DNA of 64,000 nt from Ichthyophis bannanicus (taxonomy: Eukaryota; Chordata; Amphibia; Gymnophiona; Ichthyophiidae): assembly GCA_033557465.1 (NCBI GenBank), contig CM066047.1, forward strand, positions 5,704,001 through 5,768,000. Direction: 5' to 3'. Of this stretch, positions 41,757-50,625 are shown piece by piece. Both the position numbers and the translations under genes were made by a program. Numbering within the stretch: position 1 is the stretch's first letter; every line of letters starts with the position of its first letter. The notes beneath the pieces are model-generated. The model had not been told where the DNA came from, did no database searches, and was given only the letters and a program-made list of their open reading frames with translations.

Positions 41757-42669
41757 CTAGTTTAAAAGCTGCTCTATCTCCTTTTTAAAGGTTAATGCCA
41801 GCAGTCTGGTTCCATCCCGGTTAAGGTGAAACCCATCCCTTCGGAAGAGCCCCTCCTTTCCCCAGAATGTTCCCCAGTTCCTAACAAATCCAAAACCCTC
41901 ATCCTTGCACCACTGTCTCATCCATGCGTTGAGAATCCAGAGCTCTGCCTGCCTTTTGGGTCCTGCACGTGGAACGGGAAGCATTTCGGAGAACGCTATC
42001 CTGGAAGTTCTGGATTTCAACTTCCTACCTAAAAGCTTAAATTTAGCCTCCAGAACCTCCCTACCACATTTTCCTATGTCATTGGTACCGACATGTACCA
42101 AGACAGCAGACTCCTCCCCAGCACTATCTAAGATCTTATCTAGGCGGCGCGTGAGGTCCGCTACCTTCGCACCAGGCAGGCATGTTACCAGGCGATCCTC
42201 ACGTCCACCAGCCACCCAGCTATCTACATGCCTAATGATCGAATCACCAACTATAACAGCTGTCCTAACCCTCCCCTCATGGGCACATGGCCCTGGAGAA
42301 GCATCCTCAGTGCGAGAGGGTTTTACATGATCTGGATGACAGGTCCTAGTTACAGGATCACGTCCTGCCACACCAGGGTGATGCTCTCCTGTCACGTGAC
42401 CTCTCTCCTCCATGGCAACAGGGCTGCTGCCAGACTGGAGGTGGGACTTCAGGACTATATCCCTGTAGGTCTCGTCCATGCACTTCTCTGTCTTTCTAAG
42501 GTCTTCCAGGTCTGCTACTCTAGCCTCTAGAGAACAGACTTGTTCCCTGAGAGCTCTTTGCACTTAGTGCATACGTAAGACCTCTCACCAACTGGGAGAA
42601 AATCATACATATGACACTCAATGCAAAAGAATGGAAAGCCTCCATCTCGCTGCTGGACTGCTGACTGCA
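41757..42669 (-). pseudogene. CR1 ORF1 with zinc finger and SGNH esterase domain
   Basis: CR1/L2-group ORF1 proteins often carry a GDSL/SGNH lipase-esterase. The ATG at 42,669 opens a Cys-rich segment (CIECH, CTKCKEL) resembling a zinc finger. A small deletion near 42,555 shifts the frame, after which come a coiled coil (REQVCSLEARVADLED) and the esterase with blocks VIVGDSIIRHVDSW (catalytic Ser), VHVGTNDIG (Asn) and RDGFHLNRDG (Asp-x-x-His). The domain looks complete to its end at 41,757. The role in retrotransposition is not established; esterase activity on lipids has been proposed for the family. Confidence 0.87.
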
Positions 42670-43270
42670 TTTTAGTTTAAAACTTGTGTTTAGGTCCTTA
42701 AATTCTGTACTTACTAAGGTTGGTGTAGATGCTTATACTAATAGAAGTGTATCTAATACCTCTAATATACCTTGTTCAGCTGAAGCTTAATTAATCTCAG
42801 GTCTTCAATGTGTGACTGATTTGGATAAAGAGCTGCACCTGAGAGCAGCTCCCTTCCTCTAAGATGTGTAAGTACCTATAAAGCTACAATTACCCCAGGG
42901 GTGGGTGGGAGTTGGTGAGGGAGAGAGGGAATATAAGACCTATGAACGGAGGGCTGTTACAAGGTTCCTTGTCCTGTACCCTCAGCAGGGAGGGCGGGGG
43001 AGGGGTTAGTCCCTCAGGTAGGCTAGAGCAGGAAAACAAAGTTTAAAACACAGCAAATTCTGGGGACAGAGCAGGGAGAGATATCTAGTTTAAAGCAACA
43101 AGTAACCTGGCTACCACACAAAGGCCAGTTAGTTGAGAGAGGCAAGGTAAGTTATACAGCTGAGAAAAGCTGAAGTTCAAACTAAGGAAACAGTGAGGTG
43201 AAATAGCACACCAATAAGAGAACAAGAGTCAGACAGCTAGGACACAACAATAAATAAATAATATAAATAG
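42670..43270 (-). other. CR1 copy 2 5' UTR, part left of the Gypsy-type element
   Basis: Noncoding. From about 42,980 to 43,270 it is repeated at about 49,983-50,270 on the far side of the Gypsy insertion, showing that the CR1 5' UTR held at least two tandem units before the Gypsy element arrived. Confidence 0.75.
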
Positions 43271-44322
43271 TGTCATGGCGCAAGGCAGATTGTGCCGATG
43301 GAAGTAGAGGAAAACACACAGGGCAGTTTTAAAAACAGCAGTGCAGAGCACATGGCTAGGGGTTGTCAGGGGCAAACAAGCAAAACAAGACCACAGGCTG
43401 TAGAGGAATGCCCAGAGATACCATTACGTCATAGCTCATCAGCAAAGCAGAGACAGCTGCAGAGAGTTGAGCTAACTCAAGTCTCAAGGAATGACGCAGA
43501 TAAAAAAAGGTCAGTCTTGAGCAGAGCAGAGACACGTGCAGATTCAGGCACAGGGATACGAGCAAATTCACGTACAGGCACACGTGGAGAAGGAAGGAAA
43601 CACAGAGACGCAAGCCAGGAGTCAGACTCAGTCTCTGCGGCAGAGAGAGACAGAGACATTGAGAGGACTCAAGGGAAAGGAAAGTACAGTGCTCAGAAAA
43701 ACCAGGAGCCATACCTGGAAGGTTCAGACGTGGAATCATTCTGCACTTCAGAGGGGTTTATCCAGAGGAGTTCACGAAGGTTAGTGCTGGGAAGTTAGGC
43801 TGCACTAAGCCAAGGTCCGTGTGGGGCCAGAGGGAGACTCCAGGATATAAACCACGAGGAGCAGGGAGAAGAGATAACCACAATAGCAGGAACCTGGAGA
43901 GCCAGAATACTTGTCCAAGAGATAATTCCCATGCTTTAGAAAGACGTCCTGTGAAAGGAAGAGAGGGGAAGAAAAGTTTCCACTTCCCGTTTACACACCA
44001 GCCAGGCAGAGCTCAGCCTGAAAGCCAAAGTACCTGGACTAGAGGAGCACTGAGTTTTACCCCCAGTGGTCAGGAAGTGTGTAGCCCACTAAGGAAAGAT
44101 TCCATAGTGTGTGGTAAAGAACCTTTCTGCAGTGATAGGGGGGAGTGGTGCTCTGACCCTGCCGAGAGGAGAGAAACAAGCACTAATCCACAATACAGCC
44201 CTGCAAGTTCTAATCAAGAAGCACCTGAAGATATGGATTGTGACTTTGGTGATGATAATTCTGATATGTGCAAAATGGACTGTACGCTTGTTTTCTCTGA
44301 TAGCATAACCTTTTTTTGTTAG
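43271..44322 (+). pseudogene. LTR-encoded basic protein, 5' LTR copy (one frameshift)
   Basis: Same frame as 48,386-49,441. It is open from the first LTR base to about 43,758, where loss of one base shifts it. The second half is open again to the stop at 44,320-44,322, after the acidic tail (EAPEDMDCDFGDDNSDM). Function unknown. Confidence 0.7.
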
Positions 44323-44702
44323 GGGCCTAAGAAAGCCTGCTGGAATGAAATCTGTGGGAGAGCACAGATTTCACAGTTAAAAGTGTGTGATTGAAAACCT
44401 GTTTTTCCCTCTTTTTGTTCAGTTAAAGCTGACAATAAGCATTTTTGTTCCCTTTTGTAGTCCCTCACTTGTGTTATACCAGCTGTATGGTTTATTTGCT
44501 TTTTGATATTTGTTGCAAGAATTCTCCCGGGACGGGAAATAAAACCTCTTTAAGCATAGCTACTCGACCACAACTACCTCCTTATTTCGATTAGCTATTG
44601 GGACCCAAAATCCCTGAGGGCAACATAAAGTCCTTGCTGTTAGAAGAGGAGCAACACCGAAGCCCCAGGCTCCCGCCTTGTGGGCCAGCAAGGTGTTTGA
44701 CA
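43271..44702 (+). repeat. 5' LTR of the Gypsy-type element
   Basis: Starts TGTCATGGCG and ends GTGTTTGACA. AATAAA at about 44,537 marks the likely end of R, leaving a U3 of about 1.27 kb. U3 holds the LTR ORF, which in this copy has a one-base deletion near 43,758 relative to the 3' LTR, splitting it into 43,271-43,798 and 43,819-44,322. Confidence 0.92.
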
Positions 44703-44704
44703 AG

Positions 44705-44722
44705 TGGCGACGTTGTTTGGAT
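44705..44722 (+). promoter_or_regulatory. Probable primer binding site
   Basis: TGGCGACGTTGTTTGG begins two bases after the LTR's terminal CA. TGG is the complement of the tRNA CCA end. I cannot name the tRNA. Confidence 0.6.
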
Positions 44723-45038
44723 TTTTGCGCAAGACTCAAAAGGGACAAGCACAAAAAGGACTACAGTTTGCTGGAAGGAAAGCAGTCATCCGGAAGGAGA
44801 GAGAACCGTCAAGAAGTTTTCTGCTACCAGGAGTGGAACCCGGAGACATCTTTCTCACAAGCTGACCCCTGCATGGAGGCTAAGGTATAAAGTACCTGGT
44901 CAGACTTGGGGAGGATACAGTGAGAAAGGGGGGTGCTGGTGGGCAGAGAGAGGGCGGTGGGGAAAAAAAAAAAGTGTGGTGGTGTCGCACTTGGTTTTTG
45001 TTTTCTTTCTATCTCTCCAGGTATACCAAGGCAGAGGG

Positions 45039-46334
45039 ATGGAGCTATTGGATGTAGCGGGATGGATGAAGACGCAATGGGATAAGCAAGTCGAGCTTAT
45101 CCATTTCCTGCAGCAGCAAACAGAAAGGACCATACAGGAGCAGCAGTGGCCATTATTAGAGACATTGGACGCGCTTTTAAAGAAGCCCCGAGATGTCACT
45201 GAGGACGTCCCCATGGCTCTCCAAGCCGCTGGTCTAAGGTCGTATGGTGCTTTTGCATTAGGACAGCTACAACCACAGGACAATGTGGACGATTACTTGG
45301 ACGCATTTGAAAGGATAGCTACTACCTTGAAATGGCCAGAGGAGCAGTGGGCCACCCGCTTTGCCCTATCGCTCACAGGAGAGGCTCTTTCAGCATACAA
45401 AGCTATGCCTGCAGAATTGGCTTCCAATTATAGTGAAGTAAAGAAAGCAGTAAAAGATAGATTGGGGCTTACCCCACTTCACTATCAGTGTATGTTTAGA
45501 GAGGCAATAATTGGGCCTCGAGAAACTCCCAAAGCTCTAGCCCAGAGGTTGAAAAGTATAGCCAAAAAATGGTTGTTAGCTGAGGGAAGTTCAGTGGAAA
45601 CAGTTATTGACAAAATTGTATTAGAACAATTTATGGAGGCTGTTCCAAAAGGGCTTAAGACTTTTCTGACCCTCCAGCACTGCCAGTCCTCAGAGGATGC
45701 AGCCTCTCTAGCCGAGCGGTATTTCGCGGCTGAGAGGACTGACACCCCAGGCCAAGGTAGTTGGTTGGCAGCTGGGAGGAGGAAAAGTAGCAGTAAAGGA
45801 AAATATGTGTCTGATAGGATGTATAAACCTGCCAAGTTGAATGTTAATGTCTCTGATGAGAATGTTTATTCTGTACCCAAAGGTAAATGTTTTCGGTGTG
45901 GAAAAACTGGGCACTATCAGAGATCCTGCACAGAACGCACAGTCCTGGTGACAGGGACAGAGGAAACAGAGCAGGACGAATTCCTGGTTCCAGCACAAGT
46001 GGAAGGTATTCACACACTGGCTCTGCTTGATTCGGGGGCTGACCAGAGCATGATTTCAAAAAGGCTCTGGGCAGCCATTGAGGGGCACTGTCAGTCGCCC
46101 CCGAGTCAAGCAGAGGGACAAGTTCGGGTCAGGTGCGTGCACGGCGCAGCCTCACATTATCCATTACATAGTGTAAAGATAAATGCCTTAGGAACACAGC
46201 AGAATATATCAGTAGCTATAGTTCCAAAACTGCCAAGGGAGGTTGTCCTGGGGAGGGACTGGCCACCATTTAGTCAAAAAATGGATGGAAAGCTTAATAA
46301 GCCTAGCCTAAAGCCTACCCAATACCAGGTATGA
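45039..46334 (+). CDS. Gag-protease of the Gypsy-type element
   Basis: Start chosen at ATG 45,039 (MELLDVAGWM) because the domains follow it; the frame is open further upstream into the LTR but without family similarity there. Residues about 75-155 resemble the SCAN-like capsid region of Gmr1-type Gypsy elements (VDDYLDAFERIA, WATRFALSLTGEALSAY). A zinc knuckle CFRCGKTGHYQRSC sits near residue 285, and an aspartic protease starts with LLDSGADQSMI near 329 and contains VVLGRDW. The ORF ends at TGA 46,332-46,334, and dUTPase continues in the same frame, so the stop may be a readthrough site or a mutation. A CT-rich tract ending in CTCCAG at 45,020 resembles a splice acceptor before gag. Confidence 0.85.
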   Translation: MELLDVAGWMKTQWDKQVELIHFLQQQTERTIQEQQWPLLETLDALLKKPRDVTEDVPMALQAAGLRSYGAFALGQLQPQDNVDDYLDAFERIATTLKWPEEQWATRFALSLTGEALSAYKAMPAELASNYSEVKKAVKDRLGLTPLHYQCMFREAIIGPRETPKALAQRLKSIAKKWLLAEGSSVETVIDKIVLEQFMEAVPKGLKTFLTLQHCQSSEDAASLAERYFAAERTDTPGQGSWLAAGRRKSSSKGKYVSDRMYKPAKLNVNVSDENVYSVPKGKCFRCGKTGHYQRSCTERTVLVTGTEETEQDEFLVPAQVEGIHTLALLDSGADQSMISKRLWAAIEGHCQSPPSQAEGQVRVRCVHGAASHYPLHSVKINALGTQQNISVAIVPKLPREVVLGRDWPPFSQKMDGKLNKPSLKPTQYQV

Positions 46335-46883
46335 GTACAGGAGGGGGAAATAGAAGCTTTGGCCGCCAAACTCCCGAGTCCCCTGTTTGGCAAACCACAG
46401 AAGAATAGGACAGGACCACAGGTTCCCAAGAAGGGGGCGCCCTTAGGGAAAGCAAAGTTCGTCCTACAGTTCTGCAAAGTGTCCAACTTGGCCAAAAGCC
46501 CACAAAGAGCCACCCCAGGAGCGGCTGGCTATGATTTATTCAGTGCGGAGGAAGCCATAGTGGGAAAAGGAGGGAAGGCCTTAATTGATACAGGCATCCA
46601 GGTGAGAATCCCAGAGGGGTGCTATGGCCGCATTGCTCCGAGGTCAGGCCTTGCGGTAAAATATTTTTTAGATATAGGGGCTGGGGTAATAGACCCCGAC
46701 TATAGGGGATGTATTAAGGTCCTGGTCTTTAATTTTAGTAAGACCGACTTTAAAATCCATGTAGGCGATCGTATAGCGCAATTAATCTGCGAGCGTGTGG
46801 GTTTCCCCATAATAGAAGAAGTGTCTTCCTTACCGTCCACCATAAGGGGGGGAACAGGGATTTGGGTCCACGGGCCAGGGTGA
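46335..46883 (+). CDS. dUTPase domain of the Gypsy-type element
   Basis: dUTP diphosphatase (dUTP to dUMP and pyrophosphate) keeps uracil out of new DNA. All five family motifs can be seen: ATPGAAGYDLFSAE (1), GRIAPRSGLAVK (2, active-site Ser), GAGVIDPDYRG (3, catalytic Asp region), VGDRIAQLI (4) and RGGTGIWVHG (5, with W where F is usual). It lies in the same frame as gag-protease, after one TGA, with a Lys/Pro-rich linker first. It ends with TGA 46,881-46,883, 10 bases before the ATG of the RT ORF, which is in another frame. dUTPases are known in some retroviruses and a few retrotransposons. Confidence 0.9.
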   Translation, partial: VQEGEIEALAAKLPSPLFGKPQKNRTGPQVPKKGAPLGKAKFVLQFCKVSNLAKSPQRATPGAAGYDLFSAEEAIVGKGGKALIDTGIQVRIPEGCYGRIAPRSGLAVKYFLDIGAGVIDPDYRGCIKVLVFNFSKTDFKIHVGDRIAQLICERVGFPIIEEVSSLPSTIRGGTGIWVHGPG

Positions 46884-46893
46884 AGTCAAGATT

Positions 46894-48385
46894 ATGACGG
46901 CCCTAGCAGAAGAGCCTAAAGAAGAAGACCTGGGTCCTCAAATTGCAGATTTGAGGGACAAGTCCAGACCTAGAGTAGGTGAAGGGCTTTCTATACCACA
47001 GCAGCAAGAACTGGCCCAAGTCCTGGATAGGTTCGCGGACGTTTTAACTACGACACCAGGGGAAACTAACGTAGTAGCCCACGAAATTATAACCACACCG
47101 GGGCGAATAATTCGGCAACGCCCCTACCGCATGCCTGAGGCAAAAAAGAGAGAAATAGTCGAACAGGTAAAAGAGATGGTGAAGCTTGGTGTCATAGAGG
47201 AGTCACGCAGCCCCTGGTCGAGTCCAGTGGTGCTGGTGCCCAAACCAGACGGATCCATTCGATTCTGTATCGACTTTCGCCGGGTGAACGAAGTGTCACA
47301 GTTTGACGCTTACCCGATGCCCCGGATAGGCGATTTGCTGGATCGTTTGGGGCAGGCGAGATACCTGACCACCCTTGACCTCACCAAGGGATATTGGCAG
47401 GTACCCTTAACGAAAGAGTCCAAGCCAAAACCGGCGTTTAGCACACCTATAGACCTCTTTCAATTTCGCCGCTGCCACATGCCAGCGGTTGGTGGACCAG
47501 GTCCTAAGGCCCCACCACGAGTACACGTTGGCCTATATGGACGACGTGATTATTTACAGCACAACCTGGACCCAACACCTTGCAAGAATAGAGGCCGTAC
47601 TCAGGGCACTTCGCAAGGCGGGACTAACACTAAATCCGGCCAAGTGTCTGTTCGCCACGGAAGAGGCCAAGTACTTGGGACACATGGTTGGGAGGGGGTT
47701 AGTAAGGCCCCTGGCCTGTAAACTAGAGAGCGTCCGAAACTTCCCACGTCCGGGCACGAAAAAGCAAGTCCAAAGCTTTCTGGGTTTGATAGGATACTAT
47801 CGTCGGTTTATACCTCACTTTGCTGAGAAGAGTATTCTATTCACTGAAATGTTACGGAAAAACGCCCCTACCAAGATAAAGTGGTCCCCGGAGGCTGAAG
47901 AAGCTTTCACTAACCTAAAGGAAAAACTCTGTAGGGCACCCGTGTTAAGGGGGATAGATTTCAACCTACCCTTCATTGTCCAGACAGACGCGTCCGAAAC
48001 AGGGTTGGGGGCGGTAATGGCTCAGAATTTTGATGGGGTAGAGCACCCTGTAACATATTTGAGCCGAAAGCTCAATAAGGCAGAGAAAAATTACGCTACA
48101 ATAGAAAAGGAGTGCCTGGCGATTAAATGGGCAGTGGAGGCACTGCGCTTTTATTTAATTGGCCGGCAATTCCTTTTGATCACAGACCACGCCCCTCTGA
48201 CCTGGTTACATCAGATGAGGAACAGCAACCCTCGTCTGACCCGGTGGCACCTAGCGCTCCAACCTTTTAGCTTCGTAGTACAACATAGGGCGGGGTGGCT
48301 GCATGGAAATGCTGATACATTGTCACGGATTCCCGGCTGTCAGGTAAAAACTGCAGACCGTAATATTTTAAGGGGGGGGGGGATC
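46894..48385 (+). pseudogene. Reverse transcriptase-RNase H, with a small deletion in the RT palm
   Basis: The ATG at 46,894 opens the frame. RT motifs: RQRPYRMPEAKK, GVIEESRSPWSSPVVLVPKPDGS, RFCIDFRRVNE, TLDLTKGYWQ and FQFRR. Near 47,478 a deletion removes the conserved block before the QRLVDQ region and shifts the frame; reading continues from 47,489 with TLAYMDDVIIYS (catalytic YMDD), FLGLIGYYRRFIP and then RNase H (VQTDASETGLGAVMAQ, NYATIEKECLAIKWA, LLITDHAPL, NADTLSR). RNase H is followed at once by the polypurine tract; no integrase follows. The frame stays open into the LTR. The RT deletion makes this copy inactive. Confidence 0.87.
48371..48385 (+). promoter_or_regulatory. Polypurine tract
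   Basis: An A followed by a run of 11 G and then ATC lies directly before the 3' LTR, as expected for the plus-strand primer. It is read in frame as Gly codons between RNase H and the LTR ORF. Confidence 0.8.
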
Positions 48386-49441
48386 TGTCATGGCGCAAGG
48401 CAGATTGTGCCGATGGAAGTAGAGGAAAACACACAGGGCCGTTTTAAAAACAGCAGTGCAGAGCACATGGCTAGGGGTTGTCAGGGGCAACCAAGCAAAA
48501 CAAGAGCACAGGCTGTAGAGAAACGCCCAGAGATACCATTATGTCATAGCTCATCAGCAAAACAGAGACAGCTGCAGAGAGTTGAGCTAACTCAAGTCTC
48601 AAGGAATGACGCAGATAAAAAAAGGTCAGTCTTGAGTAGAGCAGAGCCACGTGCAGATTCAGGCACAGGGATACGAGCAGATTCACGTACAGGCACACGT
48701 GGAGAAGGAAGGAAACACAGAGACGCAAGCCAGGAGTCAGACTCAGTCTCTGCGGCAGAGAGAGACAGAGAAATTGAGAGGACTCAAGGGAAAGGAAAGT
48801 ACAGTGCTCAGAAAAACCAGGAGCCATACCTGGAAGGTTCAGACGTGGAATCATTCTGCACCTCAGAGGGGTTTATCCAAGAGGAGTTCACGAAGGTTAG
48901 TGCTGGGAAGTTAGGCTGCACTAAGCCAAGGTCCGTGTGGGGCCAGAGGGAGACTCCAGGATATAAACCACGAGGAGCAGGGAGAAGAGATAACCACAAT
49001 TGCAGGAACCTGGGGAGCCAGAATACTTGTCCAAGAGATAATTCCCATGCTTTAGAAAGACGTCCTGTGAAAGGAAGAGAGGGGAAGAAAAGTTTCCACT
49101 TCCCGTTTACACACCAGCCAGGCAGAGCTCAGCCTGAAAGCCAAAGTACCTGGACTAGAGGAGCACTGAGTTTTACCCCCAGTGGTCAGGAAGTGTGTAG
49201 CCCACTAAGGAAAGATTCCATAGTGTGTGGTAAAGAACCTTTCTGCAGTGATAGGGGGGAGTGGTGCTCTGACCCAGCCGAGAGGAGAGAAACAAGCACT
49301 AATCCACAATACAGCCCTGCAAGTTATAATTATCAAGAAGCACCTGAAGATATGGATTGTGACTTTGGTGATGATAATTCTGATATGTGCAAAATGGACT
49401 GTATGCTTGTTTTCTCTGATAGCATAACCTCTTTTTGTTAG
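48386..49441 (+). CDS. LTR (U3)-encoded Arg/Ser/Glu-rich protein, intact copy
   Basis: The first LTR codon is TGT (Cys), and the frame is continuous with RNase H upstream. 351 codons are open, with a first ATG at codon 10 (PMEVEEN). The protein is hydrophilic, rich in R, S, Q, E and T, and contains imperfect repeats (RADSGTGIRADSRTGTRGEG). It has an acidic tail (EDMDCDFGDDNSDM, KMDC) before the stop at 49,439-49,441. No known domain recognised. Similar frames fill the LTRs at 50,626, 54,112 and 62,598 in the same phase. Position in U3 recalls the LTR-overlapping accessory genes of some retroviruses (sag of MMTV, nef), but I see no sequence likeness. Confidence 0.7.
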   Translation, partial: CHGARQIVPMEVEENTQGRFKNSSAEHMARGCQGQPSKTRAQAVEKRPEIPLCHSSSAKQRQLQRVELTQVSRNDADKKRSVLSRAEPRADSGTGIRADSRTGTRGEGRKHRDASQESDSVSAAERDREIERTQGKGKYSAQKNQEPYLEGSDVESFCTSEGFIQEEFTKVSAGKLGCTKPRSVWGQRETPGYKPRGAGRRDNHNCRNLGSQNTCPRDNSHALERRPVKGREGKKSFHFPFTHQPGRAQPESQSTWTRGALSFTPSGQEVCSPLRKDSIVCGKEPFCSDRGEWCSDPAERRETSTNPQYSPASYNYQEAPEDMDCDFGDDNSDMCKMDCMLVFSDSITSFC

Positions 49442-49821
49442 GGGCCTAAGAAAGCCTGCTGGAATGAAATCTGTGGGAGAGCACAGATTTCACAGTTAAA
49501 AGTGTGTGATTGAAAACCTGTTTTTCCCTCTTTTTGTTCAGTTAAAGCTGACAATAAGCATTTTTGTTCCCATTTGTAGTCCCTCACTTGTGTTATACCA
49601 GCTGTATGGTTTATTTACTTTTTGATATTTGTTGCAAGAATTCTCCCGGGACAGGAAATAAAACCTCTTTAAGCATAGCTACTCGACCACAACTACCTCC
49701 TTATTTCGATTAGCTATTGGGACCCAAAATCCCTGAGGGCAACATAAAGTCCTTGCTGTTAGAAGAGGAGCAACACCGAAGCCCCAGGCTCCCGCCTTGT
49801 GGGCCAGCAAGGTGTTTGACA
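48386..49821 (+). repeat. 3' LTR of the Gypsy-type element
   Basis: Starts TGTCATGGCG and ends TGTTTGACA; AATAAA lies at about 49,656. Holds the intact version of the LTR ORF. Confidence 0.92.
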
Positions 49822-50315
49822 ATAGACAGCTAGAACTCACAGCAAGTTGTCACAGAAAAAATCCACCTCTCTGAGCAGAGCACTGTGAGGGCACTGCTCT
49901 TCCCAGAACAGAGAGAGGCAAACAGAACAGTCTAGGCACACGTGGGGAGGAGGAGGAGACAGGAAGAAGGGCTACACAATACCTCAGCAGGGGGGAGGGG
50001 CGTAGTCCCTCAGGGAGGCTAGAGCAGGAAAACAAAGTTTAAAACACAGCAAATTCTGGGGACAGAGCAAGGAGAGATATCTAGTTTAAAGCAACAATTA
50101 ACCTGGCTACCACACAAAGGCCAGTTAATTGAGAGAGGCAAGGTAAGTTATACAGCTGAGAAAAGCTGAAGTTCAAACTAAGGAAACAGTGAGGTGAAAT
50201 AGCACACCAATAAGAGAACAAGAGTCAGACAGCTAGGACACAATAAATAAATATAAATAGACAGCTAGAACTCACAGCAAGTTGTCACAGAAAAAGCCAC
50301 CTCTCTTAGCAGAGC
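49822..50315 (-). repeat. CR1 copy 2 5' UTR, right part, with tandem unit
   Basis: 49,822-49,890 (GACAGCTAGAACTCACAGCA to the GAGCAGAGCAC block) completes the first unit cut by the Gypsy element. About 49,983-50,315 is a second unit that repeats it, including the end block. Between them, 49,890-49,980 is unique. The CR1 5' end is near 50,315. Confidence 0.75.
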
Positions 50316-50625
50316 ACTTCTACTAACCCTACTAGACAAACTTTTACGGGGTCTAGACAAATCAAAAAATACATTCATTCTAGTTTTCCTGGACATTGCC
50401 TCCGCATTTAACAATGTCAATCATTAAACATTGATCAAAAGATTGATACAAATAGGAATCACAAGATCTGTGCTCCAGTGGTTTAAATCTTACTTAGAAG
50501 AACGCACTCAATAAGTCCAAGTAGGCGCAGAAATATCTGAGAACTTCAAAAACAAGGAATCCCACAAGGTTCTGCACTATCTGCATTATTATTTAACCTC
50601 TACATTCAACCAGTATGCAATATAG
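50316..50625 (+). mobile_element. L2-like LINE copy 3, segment 2 of 4
   Basis: RT continuation: LLTLLDKLLRGLDKS, FILVFLDIASAFNNV, and a PQGSALSALLFNLYIQPVCN-like end, with a stop and frame changes. It is cut by the solo LTR at 50,626 within codons for N-I-V. Confidence 0.85.

Larger units (their letters stand above)
43271..49821 (+). mobile_element. Gypsy-type LTR retrotransposon with dUTPase, complete ends, no integrase seen
   Basis: LTRs of 1,432 and 1,436 bp begin TG and end CA. They are flanked by a 4-bp duplication, ATAG (43,267-43,270 and 49,822-49,825). Internal order is gag-protease, dUTPase, RT-RNase H, polypurine tract. I find no integrase (no HHCC or D-D-E region) either upstream or downstream of RT. 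The LTRs differ at only a modest number of sites, so the insertion is fairly young. Confidence 0.92.
38588..50315 (-). mobile_element. CR1 LINE copy 2, near full length, split by a Gypsy-type element
   Basis: On the minus strand: 5' UTR (50,315-49,822 and 43,270-42,670), ORF1, ORF2, 3' UTR and a tail with the 8-bp unit TTATGTTC repeated at 38,588-38,605. The flanking L2 is continuous across the insertion with at most 2-3 bp duplicated, as is usual for CR1. The Gypsy-type element at 43,271-49,821 lies in the 5' UTR. Confidence 0.9.

Noticed and set aside
43356..43739. Minus-strand 127-codon hydrophobic frame in both Gypsy LTRs
   Set aside because: Antisense of the LTR ORF; Leu/Ser-rich because the sense strand is rich in AG codons. 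Kept only as a caution.
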